Assembly (NCBI GenBank): GCA_041394885.1
Contig: JAWKHI010000019.1
Span: forward strand, 59,413 to 123,412
DNA: 64,000 bases
Source: DSOI01 sp041394885
GTDB taxonomy: Bacteria > Acidobacteriota > Terriglobia > Bryobacterales > Bryobacteraceae
Reading direction: 5' to 3'
Position 1 is the first letter of the stretch; each line of letters starts with the position of its first letter. A program made the translations under genes and the position numbers. This document shows positions 9,593 through 18,285 of the stretch, piece by piece. The notes under the pieces were generated by a model. It worked only from the letters and a program-made list of their open reading frames with translations, ran no database searches and was not told the DNA's origin.

Positions 9593-11425
9593 ATGGAGGG
9601 GCTCCGGCAAAAAATCTATCGGGCTGGAACGGTCGAAATCAACGCCGCTGAGCGAAGCGTGCGTCGCGGTGGTGCATTACTTCATTTGCGCCCGCGCGCC
9701 TTTGAGCTGCTCGTCTACCTGATCGAACACCGCGAAAGGGTTGTGCCCCGGCAGGAACTGCACCAGGCACTCTGGCCAGGCACGGCAGTAACCGACAACT
9801 CAATCATGCAGTGCGTCAACGAGGCGCGGAAAGTCCTCGGGGACGATCCGCGAGATCCCAAATTCATTCGCACGGCAGCCAAAGCGGGGTACCAGTTCAT
9901 CGGCCCCATGGATGCGATCAACGCCAGGTTCATTGAGCCGGTAACGCCGGTCGCAATGGTTGTCGAACAGAACGAAGCACCCACGCCCGCTTCGACTCGA
10001 CGCGCACCGCGACTGCGGCTGCCTCTGATCGCGGTGGGCACAGTTCTGGCCGCATCGTTGCTGGCAGCCGTCTCACTGAAATGGCGCGGGCAGACGCCGC
10101 ACGCGCAGGGCGGCGAGATCGCTTGGTGGAAGTTCGACGAGGGCGCCGGCCAGACCGCCTCGGACTCCATCCATGGCATGCGCGCGCCATTCGCCCCGGT
10201 CCTCCGGTGGATTCCCGGCATCTCTGGGTCCGCCGTTGAGTTTCCCGGGGCCGCACTCGTCATCCTCGGAGAAGACCCAGCCATTCTGCCGCGCGGCTCC
10301 GCTCCTCGCACCATGTCTGCTTGGATCCGCACGACTTCCACTAACGCGGATACCACCGTAATCTTTCAACAGGGAAATCCTGACCTCGACTCCGGTTCCG
10401 ACCATTTCTATCTTGCGCTGCACGACAGTGGCGTGGCCGCTTTCGGTAGTAACAATCCCATCCTGGGCCGCCGGCGCATCGACGATGGCCGCTGGCATCA
10501 TCTGGCCGGTGTTTTCGAAGGTGGCCACAAGGGCCTGATGCGCCTCTACGTCGACGGAGACGAGGACGCGGCGCCGGTTGCTGCGAACGGATCGCTGCGG
10601 GGCGATCCCGAATCCGTGTTCGCAATCGGACGAAGACTGCGTGGAGGCACCAGCTTTCGCGGCGCGATCGATGACGTGCGCGTCTATTCCCGAGCCCTCC
10701 GCCCCAGCCACATTGCCGCTCTGAACCGCTGCATGACTGGGCCTGTCGACATCGAGATCAGCGGCCACCCTTACTATTTCGGAACGGTCCATGCTAACGA
10801 GGCGCAGGTGCTCCCGCCAGAGACCGGGGAAAGCTCGGCTTCCATACGAAACACCGGGACAGATTTCGCCGGTGTCACTTTCTTGAGCCGGCGGCCGGAT
10901 TGTCCTCTCGCTTCTCTACGCTCGGCTGACATCGGGCAGGATCTCAGTATCGAATTGGAGATCAAATTCGAACCCGCACCCGGTCTTGCCACAGAAGCTG
11001 GACCGTACTTTCGCAGCCGGAACGCTGCCCCCGGCGACGGAATCATCGGCGGCACTAGCGCTGGCTTCTGGGTCCAACTGAACAGCACCGGGCAGGTTCG
11101 CGTGATACGCCTGCATCCCATGGCAACCATCGCATTCAGCCAGATCCCCAAAACATTCAACTCGCGTGTTTTCCACAAACTCGAGGCCAGCGCCCGGGGA
11201 GAGGCACTGCAAGTGTGGCTCGACGGCAGCCCGGTGGAATTCGATTCGGGAGGCGCCTGCTGCGTGTTGACCGTCCACCTCGCGCCAGCCTGGGAAACTG
11301 CCACGCCTCGAGGATTCAATGAGGGGGGAGCCGGCATCGAGTTCGGAGCAGGACGGAATCGGGGGCGGGCTGGCGGTCAGTGGGTCCGAAACATACGCGT
11401 CAGATCCTTGCGGCCGGCACGCTGA
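9593..11425 (+). CDS. Membrane-bound winged-helix regulator with LamG-like sensor domain
   Basis: About 610 residues. The ATG at 9593 is preferred over the GTG at 9563 because GAGGGG precedes it at good spacing. Residues about 8-105 form an OmpR/PhoB-type (Trans_reg_C) winged helix, with LRPRAFELLVYLIEHRERVV and the hairpin ending TAAKAGYQFIG. A single membrane segment lies at about 141-163. The outer part starts with a LamG-like lectin/glucanase fold (about 172-380, AWWKFDEGAG and DDVRVYSRAL motifs) followed by a second beta-rich region to the end. The layout is that of CadC/ToxR one-component regulators: outside sensing, DNA binding inside, no receiver domain. It is divergent from the giant protease, which it probably controls; the ligand may be a glycan. 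Confidence 0.85.
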   Translation: MEGLRQKIYRAGTVEINAAERSVRRGGALLHLRPRAFELLVYLIEHRERVVPRQELHQALWPGTAVTDNSIMQCVNEARKVLGDDPRDPKFIRTAAKAGYQFIGPMDAINARFIEPVTPVAMVVEQNEAPTPASTRRAPRLRLPLIAVGTVLAASLLAAVSLKWRGQTPHAQGGEIAWWKFDEGAGQTASDSIHGMRAPFAPVLRWIPGISGSAVEFPGAALVILGEDPAILPRGSAPRTMSAWIRTTSTNADTTVIFQQGNPDLDSGSDHFYLALHDSGVAAFGSNNPILGRRRIDDGRWHHLAGVFEGGHKGLMRLYVDGDEDAAPVAANGSLRGDPESVFAIGRRLRGGTSFRGAIDDVRVYSRALRPSHIAALNRCMTGPVDIEISGHPYYFGTVHANEAQVLPPETGESSASIRNTGTDFAGVTFLSRRPDCPLASLRSADIGQDLSIELEIKFEPAPGLATEAGPYFRSRNAAPGDGIIGGTSAGFWVQLNSTGQVRVIRLHPMATIAFSQIPKTFNSRVFHKLEASARGEALQVWLDGSPVEFDSGGACCVLTVHLAPAWETATPRGFNEGGAGIEFGAGRNRGRAGGQWVRNIRVRSLRPAR

Positions 11426-11547
11426 ATTCTGGCGCTATGTGCTATGCCGGTTCCACCGTTCTTCAGAACGCTGGCACTCCCAAATCAACCCCGATTGTCA
11501 CCTCGAAGAGTGCCCCGCCTTGATGGTGGGTACGCTGAGACAGGACA

Positions 11548-12522
11548 CTACCGCGGCCGGCTGCCCGGGTGCGACGTTGACGCTTGCGGCATCGCCGGAC
11601 GAACCGGCGCGGGGCAACATGTGCCTGGGCACGCTGCCGGAGCGCCGGCGCGGACCAATTCCGCCAGCATGGCCACGAACTTCGGATTGGTCCCAACGGC
11701 TGCCGCGCGCTTCATGGAAATGCCCCGCGCCACGCACGCCTCGCGGGCATCGTGGTCGAGATCCCACAACACCTCGACGTGATCGGAAAGGAAGCCGATG
11801 GGGGCGATGACGATCGGCGATTGGTCCGGCCGGGCGCGGATGTAATCGACTACATCGGGTTCCAGCCACGGTTGCGAAGGTGGCCCGCTGCGGCTCTGCC
11901 AGACCAGGGTCCAACGGGGGTGCGCCAGTTCGGCGGCCACGCGCGCGGAAGCTTCGCGGATCTGCCCTTCGTAGGGGCTGGTTTGCGCCATCGAGGTGGG
12001 AATGCTGTGCGCTGTGAAGATAAGTTCGGCGTCCGGCGTGAGTAGGGGACGGATATGGTCCGCCATGGCGGCGGTGAAACCGGGGCCATCCCAGAAGGGC
12101 TGGATCTTGTCGATGCGCGGGGCGCCTTCGCCCACCGCGCGCACCGCGCCGTCAAGATTGTCCTGATACTGGCGGCAGGAAGAATAGGAGCCGAAGGCGG
12201 AGGTGGCCAGAGCCAGCGCGCGGCGGACGCCGTCGTCCTTCATCTTGCGCACCGTGTCGGTAAGCATCGGATGCCAGTTACGATTTCCCCAATAGATCGG
12301 CATGGGGACGAGGGGCTCGAGAGCACTGATCAGTTCCTTGGCATGGTCGTTGATGGGGCTGCGGCCCTCGAAATGATAGTAGTGTTCAGCCACCTCGAGC
12401 ATCCGTTCCCGTGGGACGTTGCGTCCACGGAGCACGTTTTCGAGGAACGGGATCACGTCGTCATGTTTTTCCGGACCTCCGAAGGAAACCACAAGGAGGG
12501 CGTCGTATTTTTCCGAAGCCAT
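11548..12522 (-). CDS. hemH: Ferrochelatase (coproporphyrin-type), probable [2Fe-2S] form
   Basis: About 324 residues from the ATG at 12522 (an in-frame ATG at 12552 would add 10). It inserts iron into a porphyrin; given the adjacent hemQ, the substrate is probably coproporphyrin III (the gene would then be cpfC). The catalytic His is in FTAHSIPTSM (about 172) and the acidic partner in SDHVEVLWDLD (about 250). Cys about 116 in SSCRQYQDN, together with a C-terminal CPGTCC cluster (about 298, 302, 303), matches the ligand arrangement of actinobacterial and myxobacterial [2Fe-2S] ferrochelatases. The pair with hemQ is divergent, with about 36 bp between starts, so their promoters must overlap. 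Confidence 0.92.
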   Translation of the reverse strand: MASEKYDALLVVSFGGPEKHDDVIPFLENVLRGRNVPRERMLEVAEHYYHFEGRSPINDHAKELISALEPLVPMPIYWGNRNWHPMLTDTVRKMKDDGVRRALALATSAFGSYSSCRQYQDNLDGAVRAVGEGAPRIDKIQPFWDGPGFTAAMADHIRPLLTPDAELIFTAHSIPTSMAQTSPYEGQIREASARVAAELAHPRWTLVWQSRSGPPSQPWLEPDVVDYIRARPDQSPIVIAPIGFLSDHVEVLWDLDHDAREACVARGISMKRAAAVGTNPKFVAMLAELVRAGAPAACPGTCCPAPVRPAMPQASTSHPGSRPR

Positions 12523-12558
12523 ATCAGTATCCACACACAATTGTTGCATCATGAACAG

Positions 12559-13371
12559 ATGGACTCTCTATCAGTACCTTTGACGCTCGAAGGCTCGTGG
12601 GCGCTGCATCAAATGATGCGGATCCGGTGGGACGAATGGAAATGCATGCACGCGGCGGACCGGATCACCGTGGCTCAGGATGCCGCGGCGGCGCTCGCCG
12701 GGATGGCCGGATCGCAGACCGCCTTCTATTCGATGCTCGGGCACAAGGGTGACCTGATGTTCGTACACTTCCGGCGCGATCCCGCCGAGTTGAACGCCGC
12801 CGAGTTGCGGCTGACGCAAACCCGCTTGTGGGACTTTTTGGAGCCGACTACATCGTATTTTTCGGTGGTGGAACTGGGCCTGTATGAATCCACCCAGCGC
12901 GCCCATCGCGTATTCACAGAGCGGGGTCTGGAACCGGGTTCGGAGGCCTGGAACCAGGCCCTGGCGGAAGAAATGGACCGGCAGCGCAAGGCCATGGAGC
13001 CCCGGCTGTACCCGGCGATCCCGGCGCATAAGTACATCTGCTTCTACCCGATGAACCGGCTTCGCGGCGAACAGAAAAACTGGTACACGGTGCCGTTTGC
13101 AGAGCGGGCGCGGATGATGCACGAGCATGGCATGGTGGGCCGCAAGTACGCTGACCATGTGCGCCAAATCATCACCGGGTCCATCGGGTTCGACGATTGG
13201 GAGTGGGGCGTGGACCTGTTCAGCGACGATCCGCTCCAGTTCAAGAAGTTGATCTACGAGATGCGATTCGACGAGGTGAGTGCGGTGTATGCATTGTTCG
13301 GGATGTTCTACGTGGGCATCCGCCGCCAGCCGGAGCAATTGACCGCGCTGCTAGAGGGCCGCTTGGAGTAG
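12559..13371 (+). CDS. hemQ: Coproheme decarboxylase (HemQ/ChdC)
   Basis: 270 residues from the ATG at 12559. The same frame is open to 12055, but that part runs antisense through hemH and is not coding. The enzyme decarboxylates iron-coproporphyrin III to heme b with peroxide, the last step of the coproporphyrin-dependent pathway. Hallmarks are YPMNRLRGEQKNWY with the catalytic Tyr (about 176), the proximal His in HEHGMVGRKYA (about 190), then ITGSIGFDDWEWGVDLF and DPLQFKKLIYEMRFDEVSA. It belongs to the chlorite-dismutase-like superfamily; the motifs match HemQ rather than true chlorite dismutase. With the divergent ferrochelatase it completes the branch from coproporphyrin to heme. Confidence 0.94.
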   Translation: MDSLSVPLTLEGSWALHQMMRIRWDEWKCMHAADRITVAQDAAAALAGMAGSQTAFYSMLGHKGDLMFVHFRRDPAELNAAELRLTQTRLWDFLEPTTSYFSVVELGLYESTQRAHRVFTERGLEPGSEAWNQALAEEMDRQRKAMEPRLYPAIPAHKYICFYPMNRLRGEQKNWYTVPFAERARMMHEHGMVGRKYADHVRQIITGSIGFDDWEWGVDLFSDDPLQFKKLIYEMRFDEVSAVYALFGMFYVGIRRQPEQLTALLEGRLE

Positions 13372-13439
13372 TCGAAGGCCACCCGCATCGCCGGTTGCCT
13401 CCGGTTCGTTTCTGTGAACTTCCCCGGACCGGCTTGCGT

Positions 13440-13761
13440 ATGAGGTATGCGGAACTGGATGGTTATCGCGATAACTATCCGGGGACGGCAGGCGGGTTTC
13501 GAGGATGGAATGAGCCGGCGCGGCGGATGCTGGCGGCCCACCTGCGGGACGGAGAACTGGTCGTGCCGCCAGGCCAATACTTCGCCATCGGCGACAATCG
13601 CGACAACTCAGCCCACAGCCGCTACTGGGGCCTGGTGCCGCGGGAAAACATGATCGGGACGCCGTTCTTGATCTACTGGTCCTACGATGCCGCGACGGAG
13701 GACTTACTCGAAACCAACTGGCGCCATGTAGCGGACATGGGCGGTGAACTTTGTGGTGTGA
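13440..13761 (+). pseudogene. Signal peptidase I remnant (C-terminal part only)
   Basis: The frame from the ATG at 13440 reads RYAELDGYRDNYPG, then VVPPGQYFAIGDNRDNSAHSRYWGLVPRENMIG in pieces and LIYWSYDAATEDL. This is the conserved C-terminal half of type I signal peptidase (boxes D and E). The N-terminal membrane anchor, the catalytic Ser box and the Lys box are absent; only 68 bp separate it from the hemQ stop. A shift of frame near 13730 would give WAVNFVV and a stop at 13761, resembling the family's usual ending, so more than one lesion is likely. It cannot be a working peptidase. It is probably the relic of a deletion or rearrangement next to hemQ, or an assembly join. Confidence 0.75.
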
Positions 13762-13784
13762 ACCGTGCCGCGATAGGTCGGAAC

Positions 13785-14495
13785 TCAATCCCAATCTTCG
13801 GGCTTCTGCCCCACCGGGAGAAGAATGCCCTTTTCGAGGTACCGGATGCGCGACGCCGTTTTGGCGGAATGAGGATCGTGGGTCACCATGACGATGGTCT
13901 TGCCGAACTCGGTATTGAGGCGGCTGAGCAGGGTGAGCACCTCACGGGCCGAGGCCGCGTCGAGGTTGCCGGTGGGCTCATCGGCCAGGATGAGGTCGGG
14001 ATCGGTGACGATGGCGCGGGCGATGGCGACACGCTGTTCCTGTCCGCCCGACAACTGCCGCGGGGTGTGACCGAGGCGGTCCCCGAGCCCAACCAGATCC
14101 AGAGCCTTCTTGGCGTGGCCCAGCCTCTCGGCCTTGCTGAGCCTGGTGAGCTTGAGAGGTAATTCGACGTTCTCGAGCGCCGTGAGGACCGGGATGAGGT
14201 TGAAGGACTGGAAGATGAACCCGATATGGGCGTTGCGCCAACGCGCGATTTCGCCATCGCTCAATTGCGTCAGATCCTCACCGAGCACGCGGATTTCGCC
14301 GCTCGAAGCACGATCCATCGCCGCGATGAGATGCAGGAGCGTGGACTTGCCGGAGCCGGACGGGCCCATCAGGGCGACGAATTCGCCGCGATGGATCTCG
14401 ACTTCGGCGTCCTTCAGCGCGATCACGTGGAACTCGTCGCGGACGAACTCCTTCGTCAGCTTCCGGGTCTGAATGACGACATCGTTGTTGTTCAT
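13785..14495 (-). CDS. ABC transporter ATP-binding protein (MacB/LolD type)
   Basis: 236 residues. Walker A is GPSGSGKST, the signature is LSGGQEQR (with an unusual E for the common Q) and Walker B is LILADEPTGNLDAAS; the D-loop and switch His (VMVTHD) are present. It belongs to the LolD/MacB/FtsE subfamily that powers extracytoplasmic mechanotransmission rather than transport through the membrane. It is the last gene of a four-gene reverse operon; its ATG overlaps the stop of the adaptor gene by four bases (14492-14495). With the two FtsX-like permeases upstream it should form a MacAB-like complex that exports a lipid, peptide or drug; the substrate is unknown. Confidence 0.93.
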   Translation of the reverse strand: MNNNDVVIQTRKLTKEFVRDEFHVIALKDAEVEIHRGEFVALMGPSGSGKSTLLHLIAAMDRASSGEIRVLGEDLTQLSDGEIARWRNAHIGFIFQSFNLIPVLTALENVELPLKLTRLSKAERLGHAKKALDLVGLGDRLGHTPRQLSGGQEQRVAIARAIVTDPDLILADEPTGNLDAASAREVLTLLSRLNTEFGKTIVMVTHDPHSAKTASRIRYLEKGILLPVGQKPEDWD

Positions 14496-15835
14496 GGGAT
14501 CACTCGAATTCGTCCACCGTCTTTTAACGTCTCGGGCGGACTCACGATCACATCCTCGCCCCCGTTGAGTCCCTGCTCGACGACGACGCGCCCGTTGGCG
14601 GGCCGGGCCGTTTTGACCGGACGGCGGACCGCTTTCTCCCCCAGGGCGACGAACACCGCGCCATCGCGAACCGCGGATTCCGGTATTGCGATGGCCGGCC
14701 GCGCTTCGGACTCGGACAAGCCACTGCGCGGCTCGTCCTTTGCCAGAAACTCGACGCTCGCGTTCATCTCCGGGCGAAGGTATTCGTCCGGATTCATCAC
14801 TTTCACCTTCACCTGCACGGTGGCCTTCTGCCGGTTGGCCTCTGGGGACATTTCTTCGATCTCGCCCTCGTACTTGCGGTCGCGGTACGCGTCGGTGGTC
14901 ACAACGGCGCGCTGGCGGGGATAGAGCTTCGCGAAGTCATTCTGATTGATATCGAGTTCGACCTGCAGATCATTCAAGTCCGCCATCGACACGACATAGC
15001 CCTTCGCGCCGCGCTCGCCGACGAAGCCCGTGGTGACGAACTCCCCGATCTCGACGGCGCGCTCGAGGATCGTGCCGGCGATGGGCGCGCGGATCACGGT
15101 ATTGGACAGCTGCGTCTCGTTGAAACTGACTTGGCCCTTGGCTTGTAGAATGGAGCCGCGTACCTGTTCAATCACCTCTTGCCGCGGTCCGATGCGCACC
15201 AGTTCATAGGTCCGCTCGAGCGAGGCCACGCGCGCCGCCTGACCGTCGAAGCGCGCCTTGGCGTCGTCGTAGGCCTGAACCGAGGCGACCTTGGCGTCGG
15301 CGAGCTTGGAGGTCCGGTCAAGATTGATCCGGGCATTGGCCAACTCCGCGCGCGCCTGCTCCAGGTTCGCTTTCGCCACAGCGACTTCTTCGGGGCGGGA
15401 TCCGTTGAGCAGCTCCTTCAGCCGCGCTTCGAGATTGGCGAGGTTTCCCTTGGCTTGCTGGAGTTGGGCGCGGTACTCTTCGTCTTCCAGGCGGACGATG
15501 ACTTGGTCCTTGCGCACGCGGTCACCCTTCTCGACGCCGATCCAGGCGACCTTACCCACTACTTTCGAGGTCAACTGGATCTTGTGATGGGCGACGATGT
15601 ATCCGGTGGCGTTGAGCACGATGCTGCCGGGCGCGGGTCCGGACGCGCCTGCTTTCCGGGTGGCGCGCTCCACGCGGACATCGAGCGCTGCGTTCCAGGT
15701 CTGGCTGGCGTACCGGGCGGCGCCGAGAACCAAAAACAGCAGGACGCCAATGACGATCCAGCGCGTGGCCCATCGGGATTGGCGCGGTTTGCTCTTCAGA
15801 GACTTGTCTATTTTCAGGCCGTCGAGGTCGCTCAT
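14492..15835 (-). CDS. Periplasmic adaptor subunit (MacA/HlyD family)
   Basis: 447 residues. There is a short cytoplasmic basic segment, one membrane helix (about 24-42), a split biotinyl-lipoyl-like domain (near 85-115 and again near 245-265), a long coiled-coil hairpin (about 120-235) and a beta-barrel plus membrane-proximal domain to the end. It bridges the inner-membrane ABC complex with an outer-membrane channel in tripartite efflux pumps. It lies between permease and ATPase genes and overlaps the ATPase by four bases. No outer-membrane TolC-like gene is in the window. Confidence 0.9.
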   Translation of the reverse strand: MSDLDGLKIDKSLKSKPRQSRWATRWIVIGVLLFLVLGAARYASQTWNAALDVRVERATRKAGASGPAPGSIVLNATGYIVAHHKIQLTSKVVGKVAWIGVEKGDRVRKDQVIVRLEDEEYRAQLQQAKGNLANLEARLKELLNGSRPEEVAVAKANLEQARAELANARINLDRTSKLADAKVASVQAYDDAKARFDGQAARVASLERTYELVRIGPRQEVIEQVRGSILQAKGQVSFNETQLSNTVIRAPIAGTILERAVEIGEFVTTGFVGERGAKGYVVSMADLNDLQVELDINQNDFAKLYPRQRAVVTTDAYRDRKYEGEIEEMSPEANRQKATVQVKVKVMNPDEYLRPEMNASVEFLAKDEPRSGLSESEARPAIAIPESAVRDGAVFVALGEKAVRRPVKTARPANGRVVVEQGLNGGEDVIVSPPETLKDGGRIRVIP

Positions 15836-15856
15836 CGGGATTGACTGAATGGATGC

Positions 15857-17023
15857 CTAGACCTGGCGGAGGGCCGCAAGAATCTGCTTGCGCGCCGCCG
15901 AGGCCGCGGGGAAAAGCCCGCCGATCACGCCCATCAACGCCGCGAAGGCGATGCCGATGGCCATGGTTTCAGGAGTAACGCGAAAGTCAAAAGTGATTTC
16001 GCTGAAAGTTACGAAGCTTCCGATCCCGGTCTGAAAGTTATTCAACGGCAGCACGAGGAGGCAGCCGAGGACTCCGCCGGCAAGACTGATCAACAGGGAT
16101 TCGATCATGAAGCTGACGAGGATGCCGATCCTCGAGAAGCCGAGCACGCGCAGGGTGCCGATCTCGGCGGACCGTCTGGCCACGGCGGCGTACATGGTGT
16201 TCATGGCCGCGAAGCTCGACCCGATCGCCATGATCATGGAGACGAAATAGCCAAGCGCTTGGATGGGAGTGGCGGCGGTGGTTTGCGACGCGTAGTATGA
16301 CTTTTCCGTGACCGCGTCGACGTTGAGCCGCGGGTCGTCCACCAGATCGTTGATCAACGCCTGCCGGGCTACTTCGTCAGTGGCGCGAAGCAGCACGGAA
16401 CTGAGCGTGGTTTCGCGATTCTGGTCCGACGCGATTTGGGCCAGGTCGCAGAATAGTTCGCTGTTGGCGGCGGAGCGGCCGGCATCCATTACGCCCACAA
16501 CTTCCCACTGGCCGCGCCCGAAGCTGAGCTTGGAGCCGAGGCGGGCCATCGGGTAGCGATTGGCGACGCCACGGCCCACAACCACTTCGCGGCGCCCGGG
16601 CTGAAACATGCGTCCTTCTACGATCCTGGCATTCTCGCGCATCGCGAACCCCGTGGCGGTGAGCCCGCGCAGATTGATATTGATCCCGGACGGATTCTCA
16701 GCGGTTTCAAGGACGATGACGGTGACCAGTTCGAGCGACGCCATCGGCTGGCCGTCCGAGTTCTTGGCGATGCCAGGCTTGGAGCGGATGGTGAGGAATG
16801 ATTCCTGCGTCACCGATGAGTTCAGCTCGGCGGTGGATCCCTTCCGCGTCACCAGAACGTGAAGAGGATGTCCGGTGGCTTCGAGCGACGTCTTCAAGCC
16901 GGTGACGAGAGCGGAGATACTCAGCAGGACGGCGACGGTGAGCGCGATGCCAAGCGCCGTCATCAGCGTGGTGGTGCGCCGCGAGACAAGGTTCCGAAGG
17001 TTGTAACTGATCGGTATGTCCAT
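15857..17023 (-). CDS. ABC transporter permease (MacB/FtsX type)
   Basis: 388 residues with the FtsX/MacB topology: one membrane helix near the N-terminus (about 17-43), a large periplasmic MacB_PCD-like domain (about 44-260), then three helices (about 265-300, 315-340, 350-380) ending AASAARKQILAALRQV. It starts SYNLRNLVSRRTTTLMTALGIALT, the characteristic first-helix motif. Gene order in the operon is permease (17037-18197), this permease, adaptor, ATPase, so the pump may contain a permease heterodimer. The gap to the upstream permease is 13 bp. Confidence 0.92.
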   Translation of the reverse strand: MDIPISYNLRNLVSRRTTTLMTALGIALTVAVLLSISALVTGLKTSLEATGHPLHVLVTRKGSTAELNSSVTQESFLTIRSKPGIAKNSDGQPMASLELVTVIVLETAENPSGININLRGLTATGFAMRENARIVEGRMFQPGRREVVVGRGVANRYPMARLGSKLSFGRGQWEVVGVMDAGRSAANSELFCDLAQIASDQNRETTLSSVLLRATDEVARQALINDLVDDPRLNVDAVTEKSYYASQTTAATPIQALGYFVSMIMAIGSSFAAMNTMYAAVARRSAEIGTLRVLGFSRIGILVSFMIESLLISLAGGVLGCLLVLPLNNFQTGIGSFVTFSEITFDFRVTPETMAIGIAFAALMGVIGGLFPAASAARKQILAALRQV

Positions 17024-17036
17024 CTGATTCGCGGAT

Positions 17037-18197
17037 TCAATCCGTCATGCGAAGAGCGTCAAGAATCGACTTTCGCGACGCGCCGTAGGCCGGGATTACG
17101 CTGCTCACCAACCCGATCACAGCGGCGACGGCCAAGCCGATGGCGAGAACCGCGGGCGGTAGGTGGATACGGCTCAGGTCCGCGAAAGTAGAGGGCGACT
17201 GGCGGATCAACGCGCACACGCCCATGGCGAGACCGAGTCCGATCGCGCCGCCGATTACCGATATCAACACCGATTCGCCCATGAGCATCGAAAGGATGGT
17301 GCCTCGGGTGAACCCCAGCGTCTTGAGGATGCCCACTTCCTTCACGCGCTCACGAACGGACATGGCCATGGTGTTGCCGGCGACGAGCAGAATCGTGAAG
17401 GTAACCGCGCCGCAGATGGAAAGCAGGAAGGCTTTCACGTTGCCGAGGAAGGCCAGAAAGCTGAGCTCGAAGGCCTTTTCGGTCTCGGTCTTGGTCTGGA
17501 TGGGCGCATTACGGAACATGTCGTCGATAGTCTTGGCGATGCGCGTGGCGTCATCGGGGGACTTCATGCGGATGCTGAAGGTTCCGACGAAACCGCGGCG
17601 GGCCTCTTCCAGACTCTCATCCAGATACTTGTAGTGGAAGATCAGATTCTCGTTGTCGCGCTCGGCGTCGTAGATGCCGCGGACCACGAACTCGAGCGTG
17701 ACGGGAAAGATGTCGCCCACGATGGTGATGCGATCGCCCACTTTCATGTTGTGGCGGTCCGCGGTCTTGCGGCCGACGATGCAGGCGGATCTTTCCGCCA
17801 GGAACGCTTCGCGCTGATCCGAGGGCAGCTTGTACTCGGGGAAGATCCTGGCAAGCTTATCTTCTTCGACGGCAAACCTGCCAAAGAAATTGGCGGGGTC
17901 GCGGGCGTCTTTGTAAGTGCCGCCGAACCATTGGAAAATCATGGCCTCGTCGACACCGTCCACCTGACGAATGCGGGGCAGGTAGGAGACTGGGAGCGGA
18001 TTGGCGAGGGAAACTTTGTTGCGAACGAGCAACCGTAGCGCCTGATCGGCGCTTGCCTCGGTGAAATAGAAGGCATGGTACAGCGCCATGAGGACGCCCA
18101 AAAGACACAGCGAGGCGGCGATGCTGATAATCGTCAGGATGCTCCGCCGCTTGTTGCGCACGCTATTCTTCACGATCATCGGGAAGTGGCGGAGCAT
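17037..18197 (-). CDS. ABC transporter permease (MacB/FtsX type), first gene of efflux operon
   Basis: About 386 residues from the ATG at 18197, which has GGGAAG five bases upstream; an in-frame ATG at 18224 lacks a good site. The topology matches its neighbour: an N-terminal helix (NKRRSILTIISIAASLCLLGVLMA in pieces), a periplasmic MacB-type domain, and three C-terminal helices ending GASRKSILDALRM. The two permeases share the fold but little sequence, which suggests a heterodimeric pump. The gene is divergent from the TonB receptor across about 88 bp that contain a dyad (18233-18259). Confidence 0.9.
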   Translation of the reverse strand: MLRHFPMIVKNSVRNKRRSILTIISIAASLCLLGVLMALYHAFYFTEASADQALRLLVRNKVSLANPLPVSYLPRIRQVDGVDEAMIFQWFGGTYKDARDPANFFGRFAVEEDKLARIFPEYKLPSDQREAFLAERSACIVGRKTADRHNMKVGDRITIVGDIFPVTLEFVVRGIYDAERDNENLIFHYKYLDESLEEARRGFVGTFSIRMKSPDDATRIAKTIDDMFRNAPIQTKTETEKAFELSFLAFLGNVKAFLLSICGAVTFTILLVAGNTMAMSVRERVKEVGILKTLGFTRGTILSMLMGESVLISVIGGAIGLGLAMGVCALIRQSPSTFADLSRIHLPPAVLAIGLAVAAVIGLVSSVIPAYGASRKSILDALRMTD

Positions 18198-18232
18198 TAG
18201 CTTCCCATTGTAGCGCCTCAACATCTATACTC

Positions 18233-18259
18233 AAATCAGCTTCGTTGCTTCACTGATTT
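18233..18259. promoter_or_regulatory. Inverted repeat between efflux operon and TonB receptor
   Basis: AAATCAG (18233-18239) and CTGATTT (18253-18259) form perfect 7-bp arms separated by 13 bp, centred about 40 bp before the receptor ATG and 49 bp before the permease ATG. The position suits a shared operator for both divergent units. No cognate regulator is adjacent, so the binding protein is unknown; a hairpin in the 5' leader is the alternative. Confidence 0.3.
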
Positions 18260-18285
18260 TCGATCCGATAAGGGGTCTACGCAAA

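Noticed and set aside
12055..12558. N-terminal extension of hemQ
   Set aside because: The frame is open but lies antisense to hemH, and HemQ homology begins right after the ATG at 12559.
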